A stretch of DNA of 50,684 nucleotides from Mycobacterium tilburgii (GTDB lineage: Bacteria > Actinomycetota > Actinomycetes > Mycobacteriales > Mycobacteriaceae), in contig NZ_LR655710.1 of assembly GCF_902168065.1 (NCBI RefSeq), positions 1 to 50,684 of the forward strand, in the 5' to 3' direction. Below the pieces are notes generated by a model, which saw nothing but the letters and a program-made list of their open reading frames with translations, was not told the DNA's origin and searched no databases. How positions within the stretch are numbered: the first letter of the stretch is position 1; each line of letters opens with the position of its first letter. Shown in pieces: positions 50,562 to 50,684 of the stretch. The position numbers and the translations under genes were made by a program.

Positions 50562-50684
50562 CGCCTGTCGCAAAACAGGTGCATGGCAGCGACGCTCAGG
50601 ACGGCCGCCAGCTGCACCCAGCCGCGACAGCACGACGGCCCGGCGCAGATCATCCGCGCTGGGCGGGCGCCCGTCGCCGAGGGT
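50543..50684 (-). pseudogene. cobD: Cobalamin biosynthesis protein CobD, 3' end with a probable frameshift
   Basis: Only the last 140 bases are in the window. The minus strand reads TLGDGRPPSADDLRRAVVLS, a clear CobD C-terminal block (as in Rv2236c). After R the natural continuation, VQLAAVLSVAAMHLFCDRR and the final RP before TAG (50543-50545), lies in another frame, so one base appears inserted near 50630. The original frame instead runs antisense through the SURF1 gene. CobD (CbiB) builds adenosylcobinamide with the aminopropanol side chain. Only about 20 C-terminal residues are affected, so loss of function is not certain. The rest of the gene is outside the window. Confidence 0.6.

Noticed and set aside
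50566..50581. CCTGT...ACAGG inverted repeat as a terminator after the SURF1 gene
   Set aside because: The stem is short, lacks a T-tract, and lies inside the end of cobD.

Overview
The window is a GC-rich mycobacterial chromosome segment. Its gene order follows the Mycobacterium tuberculosis block from mmpS3 (Rv2198c) to cobD (Rv2236c) almost gene for gene: mmpS3-ctaF-ctaC, asnB, adenosine kinase, A-type Fe-S carrier, glycerate kinase, cobT/cobS, ilvE, gcvT, adenylyl cyclase, pepB, ephD, dlaT, lipB-lipA, glnA1-glnE-glnA2, two Hip1-like lipases/proteases, panB, CYTH-CHAD, rnpB, RNase HI/CobC, Zn-ribbon, NIF3, cobC, ptkA-ptpA, SURF1, cobD. Orthologues were recognised from memory of family sequences; no search was run.

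The striking property is gene decay. About 30 core genes are intact with family-typical lengths and active sites, while about 17 others carry frameshifts, in-frame stop codons or internal deletions. High GC with many recent, still-alignable pseudogenes suggests a slow-growing pathogen in reductive evolution. An M. avium-complex relative such as M. lepraemurium would fit, but that is inference. An error-prone assembly is the alternative; core genes being clean, lesions clustering in dispensable genes, and the presence of substitutions and in-frame deletions argue against it.

Layout. 1-8.7 kb: respiration (mmpS3, ctaF, ctaC), asparagine synthetase, adenosine kinase, Fe-S carrier, glycerate kinase, membrane proteins. 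8.7-11.1 kb: cobUTS operon with cobU (amber) and cobS (several frameshifts) broken around an intact cobT. 11-16 kb: ilvE, gcvT, a dead class III adenylyl cyclase, pepB. 16-20 kb: a decay zone with a CrtI-like FAD oxidoreductase, an SRPBCC protein and ephD. 20-25.5 kb: lipoate and dehydrogenase chemistry (dlaT, lipB, lipA), interrupted by a 13E12/HNH remnant. 26-34 kb: nitrogen assimilation (glnA1 with a GlnR-like box, glnE, glnA2), with cyclase, thioesterase and LLM-oxidoreductase remnants between glnA1 and glnE. 34-40 kb: a small secreted protein with an amber codon, two Hip1-like enzymes, a wax-ester synthase that has lost its catalytic motif, panB, a haemophore-like protein. 40-50.7 kb: CYTH-CHAD, RNase P RNA, broken ferredoxin and TetR, a tightly overlapping cobC-NIF3-Zn-ribbon-RNase HI operon, a broken hydrolase, broken ptkA beside intact ptpA, SURF1, and the 3' end of cobD.

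The most interesting combined signal is that cobalamin synthesis, especially nucleotide-loop assembly, appears to have been hit independently at four places: cobU nonsense, cobS frameshifts, both catalytic histidines of the CobC-type phosphatase domain replaced while its fused RNase HI domain is intact, and a frameshift near the end of cobD. A second one is loss of the kinase PtkA while its partner, the secreted phosphatase PtpA, stays intact.
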